13,502 nt of DNA from Anaerolineae bacterium (GTDB lineage Bacteria > Chloroflexota > Anaerolineae > B4-G1 > SLSP01), in assembly GCA_016934645.1 (NCBI GenBank), contig JAFGSL010000652.1, forward strand, positions 1 through 13,502, written 5' to 3'. The notes below the pieces were generated by a model. That model was not told the DNA's origin. It did not search any database and saw only the letters and a list, made by a program, of their open reading frames with translations. Positions within the stretch are counted from its first letter, which is position 1, and each line of letters starts with the position of its first letter. Below, one piece after another: positions 6,190 to 13,420 of the stretch. A program made the position numbers and the translations under genes.

Positions 6190-7272
6190 ATGACACAATC
6201 GCTATACGCTTTGATCATGGCTGGGGGAGGGGGGACGCGCTTGTGGCCCTTGAGCCGTAGCGCGCATCCCAAGCAGATGTTGCGGCTCTTTGGGGAGCGC
6301 ACGATGTTCCAGTTGTCGGTGGACCGGCTGCTGCCATTGTTACCGCCAGAACGTATCTTCGTCGTGACGGCGGCGGAGCAGGTGGCACCACTAGCCGCAC
6401 AGTATCCCGAATTGCCGCACGAGAACTTCATCGTGGAGCCGATGGGGCGCGGGACGGCCTCCTGCATCGGCTTGGCGGCGATGGTGTTGCACCGCCACGA
6501 CCCCAATGCGGTTATGGCCGTCCTCACCGCCGATCACTTCATCGGCCTGACCAATGTCTTCCGCGCTGTGCTGCGCGCGGCGCAGCAGGTGGCTGAGGAG
6601 GGGTACCTGGTCACGCTGGGCATCGCGCCCCGCTTTCCGTCTACCGGCTACGGTTACATTCGCCGGGGCGCGTCGTTGGGCCAGGTGAATGGCTTCGACT
6701 ATTACCGGGTGGAACGCTTTACCGAGAAACCCGACGCGCCGACGGCGGAAGCTTTTGTGCAGGAAGGCGTGTACGCCTGGAATAGCGGCATGTTCATCTG
6801 GCGCGCCGACCGCATTCTCGAAGAGATGCGCCGTTGGATGCCGGACTTAAGCGCGACCTTGACAGCACTGGCCGAGGTCTGGGGAATGCCGGCCTACGCA
6901 GCGACGCTCGCGCGGCTGTGGCCTGCGCTGCACAAGGAGACGATTGACTACGGCATCATGGAGAAAGCCGCTCAAGTCGCTGTGATTCCGGCAGATTTGG
7001 AGTGGTCGGACATCGGTGCGTGGTCTTCGGTGATGGAGCTGCATCCCCACGACGCCGCTGGCAATGTACTGCTTGGTGACATCATCAACATTGATGGCGT
7101 GAACACGATGGTCTTCTCGCAGGGCGAGCGACTTGTCGTCACCATCGGTGTGGAGGACCTGATCGTCGTCGATACGCCGGATACGGTGATGATCGCACGC
7201 CGCGATCAGTCGGAGCGGGTGCGCGAAGCGGTCGCGCAGTTGCGAGCCGCCCACCGCGAAGACAAGTTGTAG
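6190..7272 (+). CDS. manC: Mannose-1-phosphate guanylyltransferase (GDP-mannose pyrophosphorylase)
   Basis: Makes GDP-mannose from mannose-1-phosphate and GTP in the cytoplasm, for exopolysaccharide, glycolipid or protein glycosylation. The product has 360 residues: a nucleotidyltransferase domain with the signature MAGGGGTRLWPLSR (10-23), HPKQML (26-31), EPMGRGTASCIGLAA (83-97), LTADHFI (112-118), GYGYI (153-157), FTEKP (177-181, the sugar-phosphate binding FxEKP), YAWNSGMF (195-202) and DIGAWSS (274-280). A left-handed helix tail follows. The phosphomannose isomerase (cupin) domain of type II enzymes is absent, so it is monofunctional. ATG 6190 was chosen because GGGAGGTGA (6177-6185) lies just upstream; an in-frame ATG at 6154 would start inside the terminator hairpin. 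It stands alone, with no other sugar genes nearby. Confidence 0.93.
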   Translation: MTQSLYALIMAGGGGTRLWPLSRSAHPKQMLRLFGERTMFQLSVDRLLPLLPPERIFVVTAAEQVAPLAAQYPELPHENFIVEPMGRGTASCIGLAAMVLHRHDPNAVMAVLTADHFIGLTNVFRAVLRAAQQVAEEGYLVTLGIAPRFPSTGYGYIRRGASLGQVNGFDYYRVERFTEKPDAPTAEAFVQEGVYAWNSGMFIWRADRILEEMRRWMPDLSATLTALAEVWGMPAYAATLARLWPALHKETIDYGIMEKAAQVAVIPADLEWSDIGAWSSVMELHPHDAAGNVLLGDIINIDGVNTMVFSQGERLVVTIGVEDLIVVDTPDTVMIARRDQSERVREAVAQLRAAHREDKL

Positions 7273-7281
7273 ATCTCTCAC

Positions 7282-7310
7282 TTGACACTTCGCCGACTTT
7301 CCTTTATGAT
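7282..7310 (+). promoter_or_regulatory. Strong promoter for topA
   Basis: TTGACA (7282-7287, full consensus) and TATGAT (7305-7310) are separated by exactly 17 nt. Transcription would start near 7317, leaving a leader of about 59 nt before the topA ATG. It lies 10 nt after the manC stop, and no terminator is visible between them, so manC transcripts may also read into topA. Confidence 0.78.
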
Positions 7311-7375
7311 TCGGGGCTGTAAAAACTTTCACTTTCGTTGTATCGGTACGCAAAACTTGGATTTTCTGGAGTGTT

Positions 7376-9751
7376 ATGGCTGAACAGACAGGCAACCATG
7401 GGTTGCACATTGAAGCATATTGTGTGAAGTGCAAGGAAAAACGGGAGATGGTGCAACCAACTCCCGTCTTTACTGCTAAGGCGCAGGCCGCGGTGCAGGG
7501 CCAGTGCCCGGTGTGCGGGACGAAGATGTTCCGTATGGGACGGACTCCGCTTCACAAAGGGCTGACGCCGCCCGAAAAACCCACACTCCCCAAACCCACC
7601 GGCAAGCTCGTTATCGTGGAATCACCGGCGAAGGCCCGCACGGTTGGGCGTTTCTTGGGGAAGGGCTATATCGTCAAAGCCTCCGTGGGCCATATCCGTG
7701 ATCTACTGCGCTCACAGCTCTCCGTGGATGTGGAGAATGACTTTGAGCCGAAATATCGCGTCCCCAATGACAAACGCGCCGTTGTCAAGGCGTTGAACAA
7801 GGTCGTGAAGAAAGCCGGGACGGTCTACCTCGCCACCGACCCCGACCGCGAGGGCGAGGCCATTGCCTGGCACTTGAGCGAAGTCTTGGATCTAAAACCG
7901 GAACAGACGAAGCGGGTGGTGTTCCACGAGATTACCAAAGAAGCTGTAGGCGAGGCGTTTGCCCATCCCCGCGACATCGACATGAGCCTGGTTGACGCGC
8001 AGCAAGCGCGGCGCATTCTCGACCGGCTGGTCGGCTACAAGCTGAGTCCGTTGCTCTGGCGGAAGGTGCGCAGCCGGCTCTCGGCGGGAAGGGTGCAGTC
8101 GGTGGCGCTGCGCCTGATCGTGGAGCGCGAGCGGGAAATCGAGAGCTTCGTCCCGGAGGAATACTGGACGCTGGATGCCGAGTTAGCCCAGCACCATCAT
8201 GAGGGGCGGAAGAAGCGCCATACGTTCAAAGCACGTCTGGCGCGCATTCGCGGCAAAGAGGCGGTGTTGGGGTGTGAAGACGACGTCAAGCCACTGCTTG
8301 AGGAGCTGGAGCACGCCATCTACGTTGTCTCAAAGATCAAAGAGGGACAGCGCACGCGTAAACCTTCCGCACCCTATATCACCAGCACGCTGCAACAGGA
8401 AGCGGCACGCAAGCTTAACTTTATGGCGCGCAAGACCATGCAGATTGCGCAACAGCTTTACGAGGGCATTGACGTGGGCGATGAAGAGGTGGGACTCATC
8501 ACCTATATGCGTACCGACAGCACCAACGTCGCGCAACTGGCACAGGATGAAGCGCGCGGTTTCGTCACCGAACACTACGGCGCGGAGTTCCTGCCCGCTA
8601 AACCACCCGTGTACAAAACACGTGCCAAGGCGGCGCAGGAGGCGCACGAGGCGATTCGCCCCACCAGCGTGCTGCGTACGCCTGAAAAAATGAAGTCGCA
8701 TTTGAGCCGCGATCAGTACCGGCTCTACGATTTGATCTGGCGGCGCTTCGTCGCCAGCCAGATGTCGCCGGCCCTGTACGACACCATCAGCGTCGAAATA
8801 TTGGCCGGAACGAAAACGGATAAGCCCTATCTTTTTAGGGCTTCCGGTTCAACGCTGCGTTTTCCGGGCTTCCTCGTTGTCTACGAAGAGACCCCTGCGA
8901 GAAATGGTGACCAGGAAAAGGGGCAGCAAGCTGCCCAACAAATCCCGCCACTCACCGTGGACGAGGTGCTGGACTTGATTCGCCTGTGGCCGGAGCAGCA
9001 CTTCACCCAACCTCCGCCGCGCTATTCCGATGCCACGCTGATCCGTACGCTCGAAGAGTACGGCATCGGGCGACCTTCGACGTATGCCGCGATTCTCTCC
9101 ACCATCGAGCAGCGGGGATACGTGCGCCGTGAATCACGGCGCTACTATCCCACCGAAACCGGCTTCATCGTCAACGATATGCTGGTAGACAATTTCCCTG
9201 ATCTGATCAGCGTGGACTTCACCGCGCAGATGGAAACAGAGCTGGATGAGGTCGCCGAAGGCGAGCGGGACTGGGTCGCGTTGATGCGGGAATTCTATGC
9301 TCCCTTTGCCAAGGCATTGGTCGTTGCTGAAAAAGCGACGCCTGCTGTTGAGCAGGTTGAATACATAGATCGCGCGTGTCCTGAATGTGATGACGGGCAA
9401 TTGCTTGTGCGTTGGGGACGTTACGGGAAGTTCATTGGGTGTTCTAATTTCCCCAAATGTCGTTATACGGAACCGTGGTTGGAGAAGATTGGCGTCAAGT
9501 GCCCTAGCTGCGCGGATGGTGATATCGTCGAGAAGCGCACCAAGAAGGGACGCATTTTCTACGGTTGCTCCAATTGGCCGGAGTGCGAGTTTACATCGTG
9601 GAAGCGCCCTTTAGCAACACCGTGTCCTGCTTGTAACGGTCTATTGGTCGTCGCACGCAAGGATGTTGCCAAGTGCTTGATCTGCGAGAAGGAGTTTGCC
9701 CTCGAAACTGTGGAAACTGAATCAGGCACTGAGGTGGTTGAGGTGTCATAG
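7376..9751 (+). CDS. topA: DNA topoisomerase I (type IA) with extra N-terminal zinc ribbon
   Basis: Relaxes negative supercoils by cutting one strand through a phosphotyrosine link. The product has 791 residues. Before the catalytic core is a 75-residue extension with C16xxC19 and C44xxC47 (YCVKCKEKREM ... CPVCGTKMFRMG), resembling the small DUF5679 zinc-ribbon family. The Toprim domain begins LVIVESPAKART (78-89, Glu82) and holds the DPDREGE acidic triad (Asp155, Asp157, Glu159). The active-site Tyr377 lies in ITYMRTDS. GIGRPSTYAAI is at 563-573. The C-terminus has three Cys4 ribbons: 668/671/689/695, 709/712/731/737 and 750/753/767/770. GGAG at 7368-7371 supports the start. The catalytic call is certain; the ribbon family name is from memory of its pattern. 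Confidence 0.97.
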   Translation: MAEQTGNHGLHIEAYCVKCKEKREMVQPTPVFTAKAQAAVQGQCPVCGTKMFRMGRTPLHKGLTPPEKPTLPKPTGKLVIVESPAKARTVGRFLGKGYIVKASVGHIRDLLRSQLSVDVENDFEPKYRVPNDKRAVVKALNKVVKKAGTVYLATDPDREGEAIAWHLSEVLDLKPEQTKRVVFHEITKEAVGEAFAHPRDIDMSLVDAQQARRILDRLVGYKLSPLLWRKVRSRLSAGRVQSVALRLIVEREREIESFVPEEYWTLDAELAQHHHEGRKKRHTFKARLARIRGKEAVLGCEDDVKPLLEELEHAIYVVSKIKEGQRTRKPSAPYITSTLQQEAARKLNFMARKTMQIAQQLYEGIDVGDEEVGLITYMRTDSTNVAQLAQDEARGFVTEHYGAEFLPAKPPVYKTRAKAAQEAHEAIRPTSVLRTPEKMKSHLSRDQYRLYDLIWRRFVASQMSPALYDTISVEILAGTKTDKPYLFRASGSTLRFPGFLVVYEETPARNGDQEKGQQAAQQIPPLTVDEVLDLIRLWPEQHFTQPPPRYSDATLIRTLEEYGIGRPSTYAAILSTIEQRGYVRRESRRYYPTETGFIVNDMLVDNFPDLISVDFTAQMETELDEVAEGERDWVALMREFYAPFAKALVVAEKATPAVEQVEYIDRACPECDDGQLLVRWGRYGKFIGCSNFPKCRYTEPWLEKIGVKCPSCADGDIVEKRTKKGRIFYGCSNWPECEFTSWKRPLATPCPACNGLLVVARKDVAKCLICEKEFALETVETESGTEVVEVS

Positions 9752-9776
9752 CGCTTTGTCTGGACGGAAATATGAG

Positions 9777-9812
9777 CGCCGCGCCGGGGAGATCCCGCGC
9801 GGCGTTTTGTTT
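9777..9812 (+). terminator. Intrinsic terminator of topA
   Basis: CGCCGCGC (9777-9784) pairs perfectly with GCGCGGCG (9797-9804). A further GGG/CCC pairing closes the loop, and TTTTGTTT follows (9805-9812). This is a textbook rho-independent terminator 25 nt after the topA stop. Its 3' edge lies next to the cvpA promoter. Confidence 0.92.
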
Positions 9813-9819
9813 GCCCTCG

Positions 9820-9828
9820 TGGTATAAT
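9820..9828 (+). promoter_or_regulatory. Extended -10 promoter for the cvpA-like gene
   Basis: TGG-TATAAT forms a perfect extended -10 element. The -35 position (about 9800-9805) falls in the 3' arm of the topA terminator and does not match consensus, so the extended -10 would carry recognition. Transcription would start near 9835, about 30 nt before the ATG. Confidence 0.55.
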
Positions 9829-9864
9829 ATCTCCGTTATTTCCAATGTAGGGAAAGGAGATCGT

Positions 9865-10398
9865 ATGGGACCGCTAGATCTGCTCATCATTTTTGTAGCT
9901 ATAGGTGTTGTCGCTTTCTTGACCTATCAACGGATGGCACGGGCGCTTTTCTCTTTGGCTGTCCTGTGGGCGGCTACGATGTTGAGCGGTGTGCTATATG
10001 AAGAGGCAGCCTACCGCTTTAAGGCGGTTACCGGTGCTAACCCCTCGCTTGCTGAAGGCGCGTTTTTTATGGGACTGTTTATCCTTTTCTTTGTTCTGGG
10101 TTATGTTATGATCTGTGTCTCTTTCCCGGTTACAAAACTGCCCAAGCTTGGATTTTTGGACTATGTGATGGGGTTCCTACTGGGCCTCGTCGTCGCTGTG
10201 GTGATCGTGGCTCTGCTGCACAATGCGATTGGCGTGATGGTGAGCGAGCGATGGCCGGATTATAACGCTTGGGTACAGATGCGAAATGACTTCTACGCAT
10301 CGCCGTTGGTGCCTTTCTCGCGGGCAGTGTTGAGCATCTACGGGTGGCTGTTTACGCCGTTTTTGGGTCCGTTACCGCCTGCACTGAATCCGTTATAA
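9865..10398 (+). CDS. CvpA-family membrane protein
   Basis: The product has 177 residues and is mostly membrane. It has four hydrophobic segments at about 5-21, 27-44, 65-86 and 98-123, followed by a C-terminal amphipathic stretch ending in a Pro-rich tail. The segment pattern, the MGPLDLLIIF opening and the place directly before mutS2 match the CvpA (colicin V production) family, which lies near mutS2 in Firmicutes as well. The molecular role of CvpA is not settled; it has been linked to envelope stress and bile tolerance in enteric bacteria. ATG 9865 is supported by AAAGGAGA (9854-9860); a frame opening at 9772 would begin inside the terminator. Sequence identity to CvpA could not be tested, so I withhold a symbol. 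Confidence 0.72.
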   Translation: MGPLDLLIIFVAIGVVAFLTYQRMARALFSLAVLWAATMLSGVLYEEAAYRFKAVTGANPSLAEGAFFMGLFILFFVLGYVMICVSFPVTKLPKLGFLDYVMGFLLGLVVAVVIVALLHNAIGVMVSERWPDYNAWVQMRNDFYASPLVPFSRAVLSIYGWLFTPFLGPLPPALNPL

Positions 10399-10400
10399 GA

Positions 10401-10473
10401 GTCTGCAAAGGGATAACTTCCCACGTCTTGGTGCATTTCACCTGTAAAAGTGGGAACTCATAAATCTGCAGAC
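10401..10473 (+). other. Nested inverted repeats (possible structured RNA) between cvpA-like gene and mutS2
   Basis: Three nested perfect inverted repeats occur in 73 nt: GTCTGCA (10401-10407) with TGCAGAC (10467-10473); TTCCCAC (10418-10424) with GTGGGAA (10450-10456); and GGTG (10430-10433) with CACC (10439-10442). The outer two stems are separated by 10 unpaired nt on each side. No T tract follows. It lies in the mutS2 leader and could be a regulatory RNA fold, a protein-binding site or a terminator variant. Confidence 0.5.
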
Positions 10474-10510
10474 CCTCAGTTGTTGATTGACGTAAGATCT
10501 GGGAGTATTG

Positions 10511-12928
10511 ATGAATCGCCATTGGGTCACCCTTGAATATCCTGAAATCTTGAAGCGTCTGGCGCGGTACACGGACTTCTCCGGTGGCGCGGAACTGGCG
10601 TTGGCGCTGTTGCCTACCTCGGATCATCGCGAGGCCCGGGATCGCCTGGCGTTGACGCGCGAGGCACGCCTGTTGCTGGATTCGCGCCCGGACTTCGCGC
10701 TTGGCGGTGTGCACGACATCCGCTCCCTTGCAGAGCGCGCACTGCACGGTGTGACTCTTCAGCCTGGTGATTTCCTAAGGGCCCGTGATACACTGGCAGG
10801 GGCGGCCCGTGTGCGGCGTAGCCTGACCCAGTTGGAGACACAGTTCCCTGGCCTAGCTGACATTGCCTGGCGTATCCATCCCCTCGTCAATCTCGTGGAT
10901 GCGATTGTGCGCGTGCTGGATGACCGGGGCGAAGTTCGCGACAATGCCTCGCCAGAGCTGGCGCGCATCCGGCGTGACCTGCGCGTGGCTCAGGATCGTA
11001 TCCAGGATCGCTTGCGGCGTTTGATTGCTTCACCAGACGTCGCGCCATACCTTCAGGAAACGCTGGTCACGCGGCGTGAGGGCCGCTTCGTTATTCCCGT
11101 GCAGTCCGACTTCCGTGGGCAGGTTCATGGGATTGTGCACGATCGCTCGTCGAGTGGCGCGACACTATTTATGGAACCCACCCAGGTCGTTGAATTGAAC
11201 AACTCCCTGCGTGAGTTGACGATCGCCGAGGAAGAGGAGATCTATCGCTTGCTGCGGGCGCTGTCGGCGCAGGTGGCGCAAGCCAGCGATGAGATTGTCG
11301 CGACGGTGGATGCGCTCGCGGAGATTGATCTGACATTTGCCAAAGCGCGCTATGCTGCCGAGACGCTAGCCGTCGAGCCGGAATTGCTCCCCATTACCGA
11401 TCCACCACCCGCGCCCAAGGGCGATAACGTTCATCCCGGCACGGTGGTTCATTTGCCCGGCGCGCGCCATCCGCTGCTCGACCCGGAAACCGTGGTGCCG
11501 GTCAACGTGGAGTTGGATGAGGAGACACACGTGTTGGTCATCACCGGCCCGAACACTGGAGGCAAGACCGTCTCGTTGAAGACGGTAGGGCTGCTCACGT
11601 TGATGGCACAGGCAGGGATGCACCTACCGGCTGATCCGGGTGTGAAGCTTTCGTGTTTCGAGACAGTGGTGGCTGACATTGGCGATGAGCAGTCCATTGA
11701 ACAGAGCCTTTCGACCTTCTCGTCGCACCTCACCAACATCATCTCCTTTTGGGAGCAGGTAGATCACCACGCGCTGGTGCTGCTGGACGAATTGGGGGCG
11801 GGCACCGACCCTGCCGAAGGGGCTGCGCTGGCGCGCTCGTTGCTGGATACTTTCCGCCAGCGCCGTTGCACGGCCTTCGTGGCGACGCACTACCCGGAAC
11901 TGAAGTTGTACGCGCACAGCACGCCCGGTGTGCGCAACGCCTCGATGGAGTTCAACGTTGAAACCCTTGCGCCGACATATCGTCTCGTTATCGGTTTACC
12001 GGGTCGCTCGAACGCCTTTGCGATTGCCCGTCGCCTTGGACTGCCCGAAAACATCGTGAAAGACGCGCGTAAGATGGTCTCTGGCGAGGAATTGCGCGCC
12101 GATGACATGCTTGAGGATTTGCACAACCTGCGCATCCAGACGGCACAGGCGCGCGACCAGGCACGTCTCGTCCGCCAGGAGTCCGAAACGCTCGCCCGGG
12201 ATTTGCGCAAGCGCTTACTCGGTATTGAAGATGAGCGACATGAGATCCTGAGCCAGGCTGAGCGTGAAGCGCGCGAGGAAGTCGAGGCACTGCGCGCTGA
12301 GATTCGCACGCTGCGCCAGCGTCTGCTTACGACGCCGTGGCGTGAAGCCCCACCGGTGGTCGATGAAGTGGTTGACGCACTCGACGATCTGGAGATCACG
12401 CTGCCCGAGGTATTGCCGCTGGTCGAAGATGTTCTGGCTACTGCTGAAGTCGAAGCACCGTCCGGGCCGCTCCGGGAGGGTGATACCGTCCAGTTGACGG
12501 CGTTGGGCGTGCAGGGGACAGTGCTGGCGGTGGAAGGGGAGGAAGTTATGGTGCAGGCTGGCCCTTTGCGCACGCGCGTCGGTGTTGAAGAAGTGGAGTT
12601 GCTACACCGTGCGCAGCCGGCAGCCGCGGCGGCATCGGCATCAGCTAGGGTGAAGACGCCCGCGCGCGGGCCATCTCCGGGGTTGCAGATCGATCTGCGC
12701 GGGCTGACGGTGGAGGAAGCGGTGGATCGCCTGGATCGCTACCTGGACGATGCTGCGATGGCGGCGCTCCCGTGGGTGCGGATCATCCATGGCAAAGGCA
12801 CCGGCAAACTGCGCCGCGAACTGCGTAGCTTTATGGCAAACCACCCGCTCGTGGTTTCTTACGAGTCTGCCGCTGAAAATGAGGGCGGCGACGGCGCAAC
12901 AGTCGCACACTTAGTGCATTCCGAGTAG
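10511..12928 (+). CDS. mutS2: Endonuclease MutS2 (MutS-like ATPase with Smr nuclease domain)
   Basis: MutS2 is linked to suppression of recombination and, in Bacillus, to rescue of collided ribosomes. The product has 805 residues, the usual size. Core and lever region about 1-290. ATPase domain with ITGPNTGGKT (344-353, Walker A), DEQSIEQSLSTFSSH (392-406), LVLLDELGAGTDPAEG (422-437, Walker B) and ATHYPELK (458-465). A clamp helix region with coiled-coil character spans about 530-605. A KOW-like barrel (LREGDTVQL, about 654-700) follows. The Smr domain has DLRGLTVEEA (728-737) and HGKGTGKLRR (760-769). The ATG has GGGAG (10501-10505) 5 nt upstream; the TTG immediately before it is less likely. 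It lacks the mismatch-recognition N-terminal domain of MutS, as expected. Confidence 0.97.
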   Translation: MNRHWVTLEYPEILKRLARYTDFSGGAELALALLPTSDHREARDRLALTREARLLLDSRPDFALGGVHDIRSLAERALHGVTLQPGDFLRARDTLAGAARVRRSLTQLETQFPGLADIAWRIHPLVNLVDAIVRVLDDRGEVRDNASPELARIRRDLRVAQDRIQDRLRRLIASPDVAPYLQETLVTRREGRFVIPVQSDFRGQVHGIVHDRSSSGATLFMEPTQVVELNNSLRELTIAEEEEIYRLLRALSAQVAQASDEIVATVDALAEIDLTFAKARYAAETLAVEPELLPITDPPPAPKGDNVHPGTVVHLPGARHPLLDPETVVPVNVELDEETHVLVITGPNTGGKTVSLKTVGLLTLMAQAGMHLPADPGVKLSCFETVVADIGDEQSIEQSLSTFSSHLTNIISFWEQVDHHALVLLDELGAGTDPAEGAALARSLLDTFRQRRCTAFVATHYPELKLYAHSTPGVRNASMEFNVETLAPTYRLVIGLPGRSNAFAIARRLGLPENIVKDARKMVSGEELRADDMLEDLHNLRIQTAQARDQARLVRQESETLARDLRKRLLGIEDERHEILSQAEREAREEVEALRAEIRTLRQRLLTTPWREAPPVVDEVVDALDDLEITLPEVLPLVEDVLATAEVEAPSGPLREGDTVQLTALGVQGTVLAVEGEEVMVQAGPLRTRVGVEEVELLHRAQPAAAAASASARVKTPARGPSPGLQIDLRGLTVEEAVDRLDRYLDDAAMAALPWVRIIHGKGTGKLRRELRSFMANHPLVVSYESAAENEGGDGATVAHLVHSE

Positions 12929-12935
12929 CTGAGGG

Positions 12936-12986
12936 TTCCATGAACAAGGGCCTAGCTAACATCATGCTAGGCCCTTGTGTGTGGAA
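12936..12986 (+). terminator. Long hairpin between convergent mutS2 and fmdB-type gene
   Basis: A perfect 13-bp stem (12944-12956 with 12966-12978, 9-nt loop) extends outward through 12936-12986 with one mismatch and two wobble pairs. It lies 8 nt after the mutS2 stop and 15 nt after the end of the convergent gene. Neither strand has a T tract, so termination may rely on hairpin strength, or the hairpin may protect both 3' ends from exonucleases. Confidence 0.7.
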
Positions 12987-13000
12987 TGGCTTGCCGTCGT

Positions 13001-13303
13001 CTAATCCTTGGCCTTCGTGCCCTCTCCACTGGCGGCAGTGTCCGCCTTGGCGTTTTGCTGTGCCGCAGGTTTCTCGTCAGAAGATTTCTCGTCCTTGCGG
13101 CTGCCGGGTATGGCAGTAGGAGACTTGGAACGATTGTCGGTGACGTAAAACCCGGATCCTTTGAAGATAATGCCGGCAGGTTGGATCAAGCGCACGACAT
13201 GTCCCTGGCAATCCGGACATACTGTAACTGGCTTGTCGTTGAAGTGCTGACGACGCTCGAAGCGCAATCCGCACTCTTGACATTGGTATTCGTATAACGG
13301 CAT
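13001..13303 (-). CDS. FmdB-family zinc-ribbon protein
   Basis: Small protein of 100 residues. It starts MPLYEYQCQECG with C8xxC11 and C29xxC32 (CPDC), then QPAGIIFKGSGFYVTDN, the defining layout of the FmdB/CxxC-CxxC regulatory-protein family, where the GFYxTDx motif closes the conserved part. Residues from about 60 are a low-complexity Lys/Asp/Ser/Ala-rich tail, probably disordered. FmdB was first named as a possible regulator of formamidase/amidase genes, but most members have no known role. ATG 13303 was chosen over the upstream ATG (about 13345) because GGAGG (13312-13316) lies 8 nt before it and the protein then begins at the conserved motif. It is convergent with mutS2 and divergent from the SRP RNA gene. 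Confidence 0.92.
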   Translation of the reverse strand: MPLYEYQCQECGLRFERRQHFNDKPVTVCPDCQGHVVRLIQPAGIIFKGSGFYVTDNRSKSPTAIPGSRKDEKSSDEKPAAQQNAKADTAASGEGTKAKD

Positions 13304-13334
13304 ACTCTTTACCTCCCCTGCGATAGCGGTTTTT

Positions 13335-13362
13335 ATTATACGCATTTTGCACCTGTTGACAA
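13335..13362 (-). promoter_or_regulatory. Promoter for the fmdB-type gene
   Basis: On the minus strand, TTGTCA (13357-13362) and a perfect TATAAT (13335-13340) are separated by 16 nt. Transcription would start near 13328, about 25 nt before the ATG. The -35 shares bases with a TTGACA reading the other way (13356-13361). Confidence 0.68.
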
Positions 13363-13367
13363 GTTCC

Positions 13368-13395
13368 TTGACAAACCACCGCTTTCCGTTACCAT
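13368..13395 (+). promoter_or_regulatory. Candidate promoter for the SRP RNA gene
   Basis: TTGACA (13368-13373) precedes TACCAT (13390-13395) with a 16-nt spacer. TATAGT at 13400-13405 is a better -10 by sequence but is badly spaced. A start near 13402-13415 would fit the SRP RNA beginning shortly after. A second TTGACA lies at 13356-13361. Confidence 0.42.
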
Positions 13396-13420
13396 AGCTT
13401 ATAGTGCGTAAGGACGATGC

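Noticed and set aside
6007..6198. A minus-strand frame reading NLHEFARICLSIREDS
   Set aside because: This is the translation of the CACGAAT repeat hairpin, a common annotation artefact, not a protein.
8199..8693. A 164-codon open frame on the plus strand inside topA
   Set aside because: It overlaps the TopA core in another frame, is very rich in Arg, Ser and Pro, and has no ribosome binding site or family signature.
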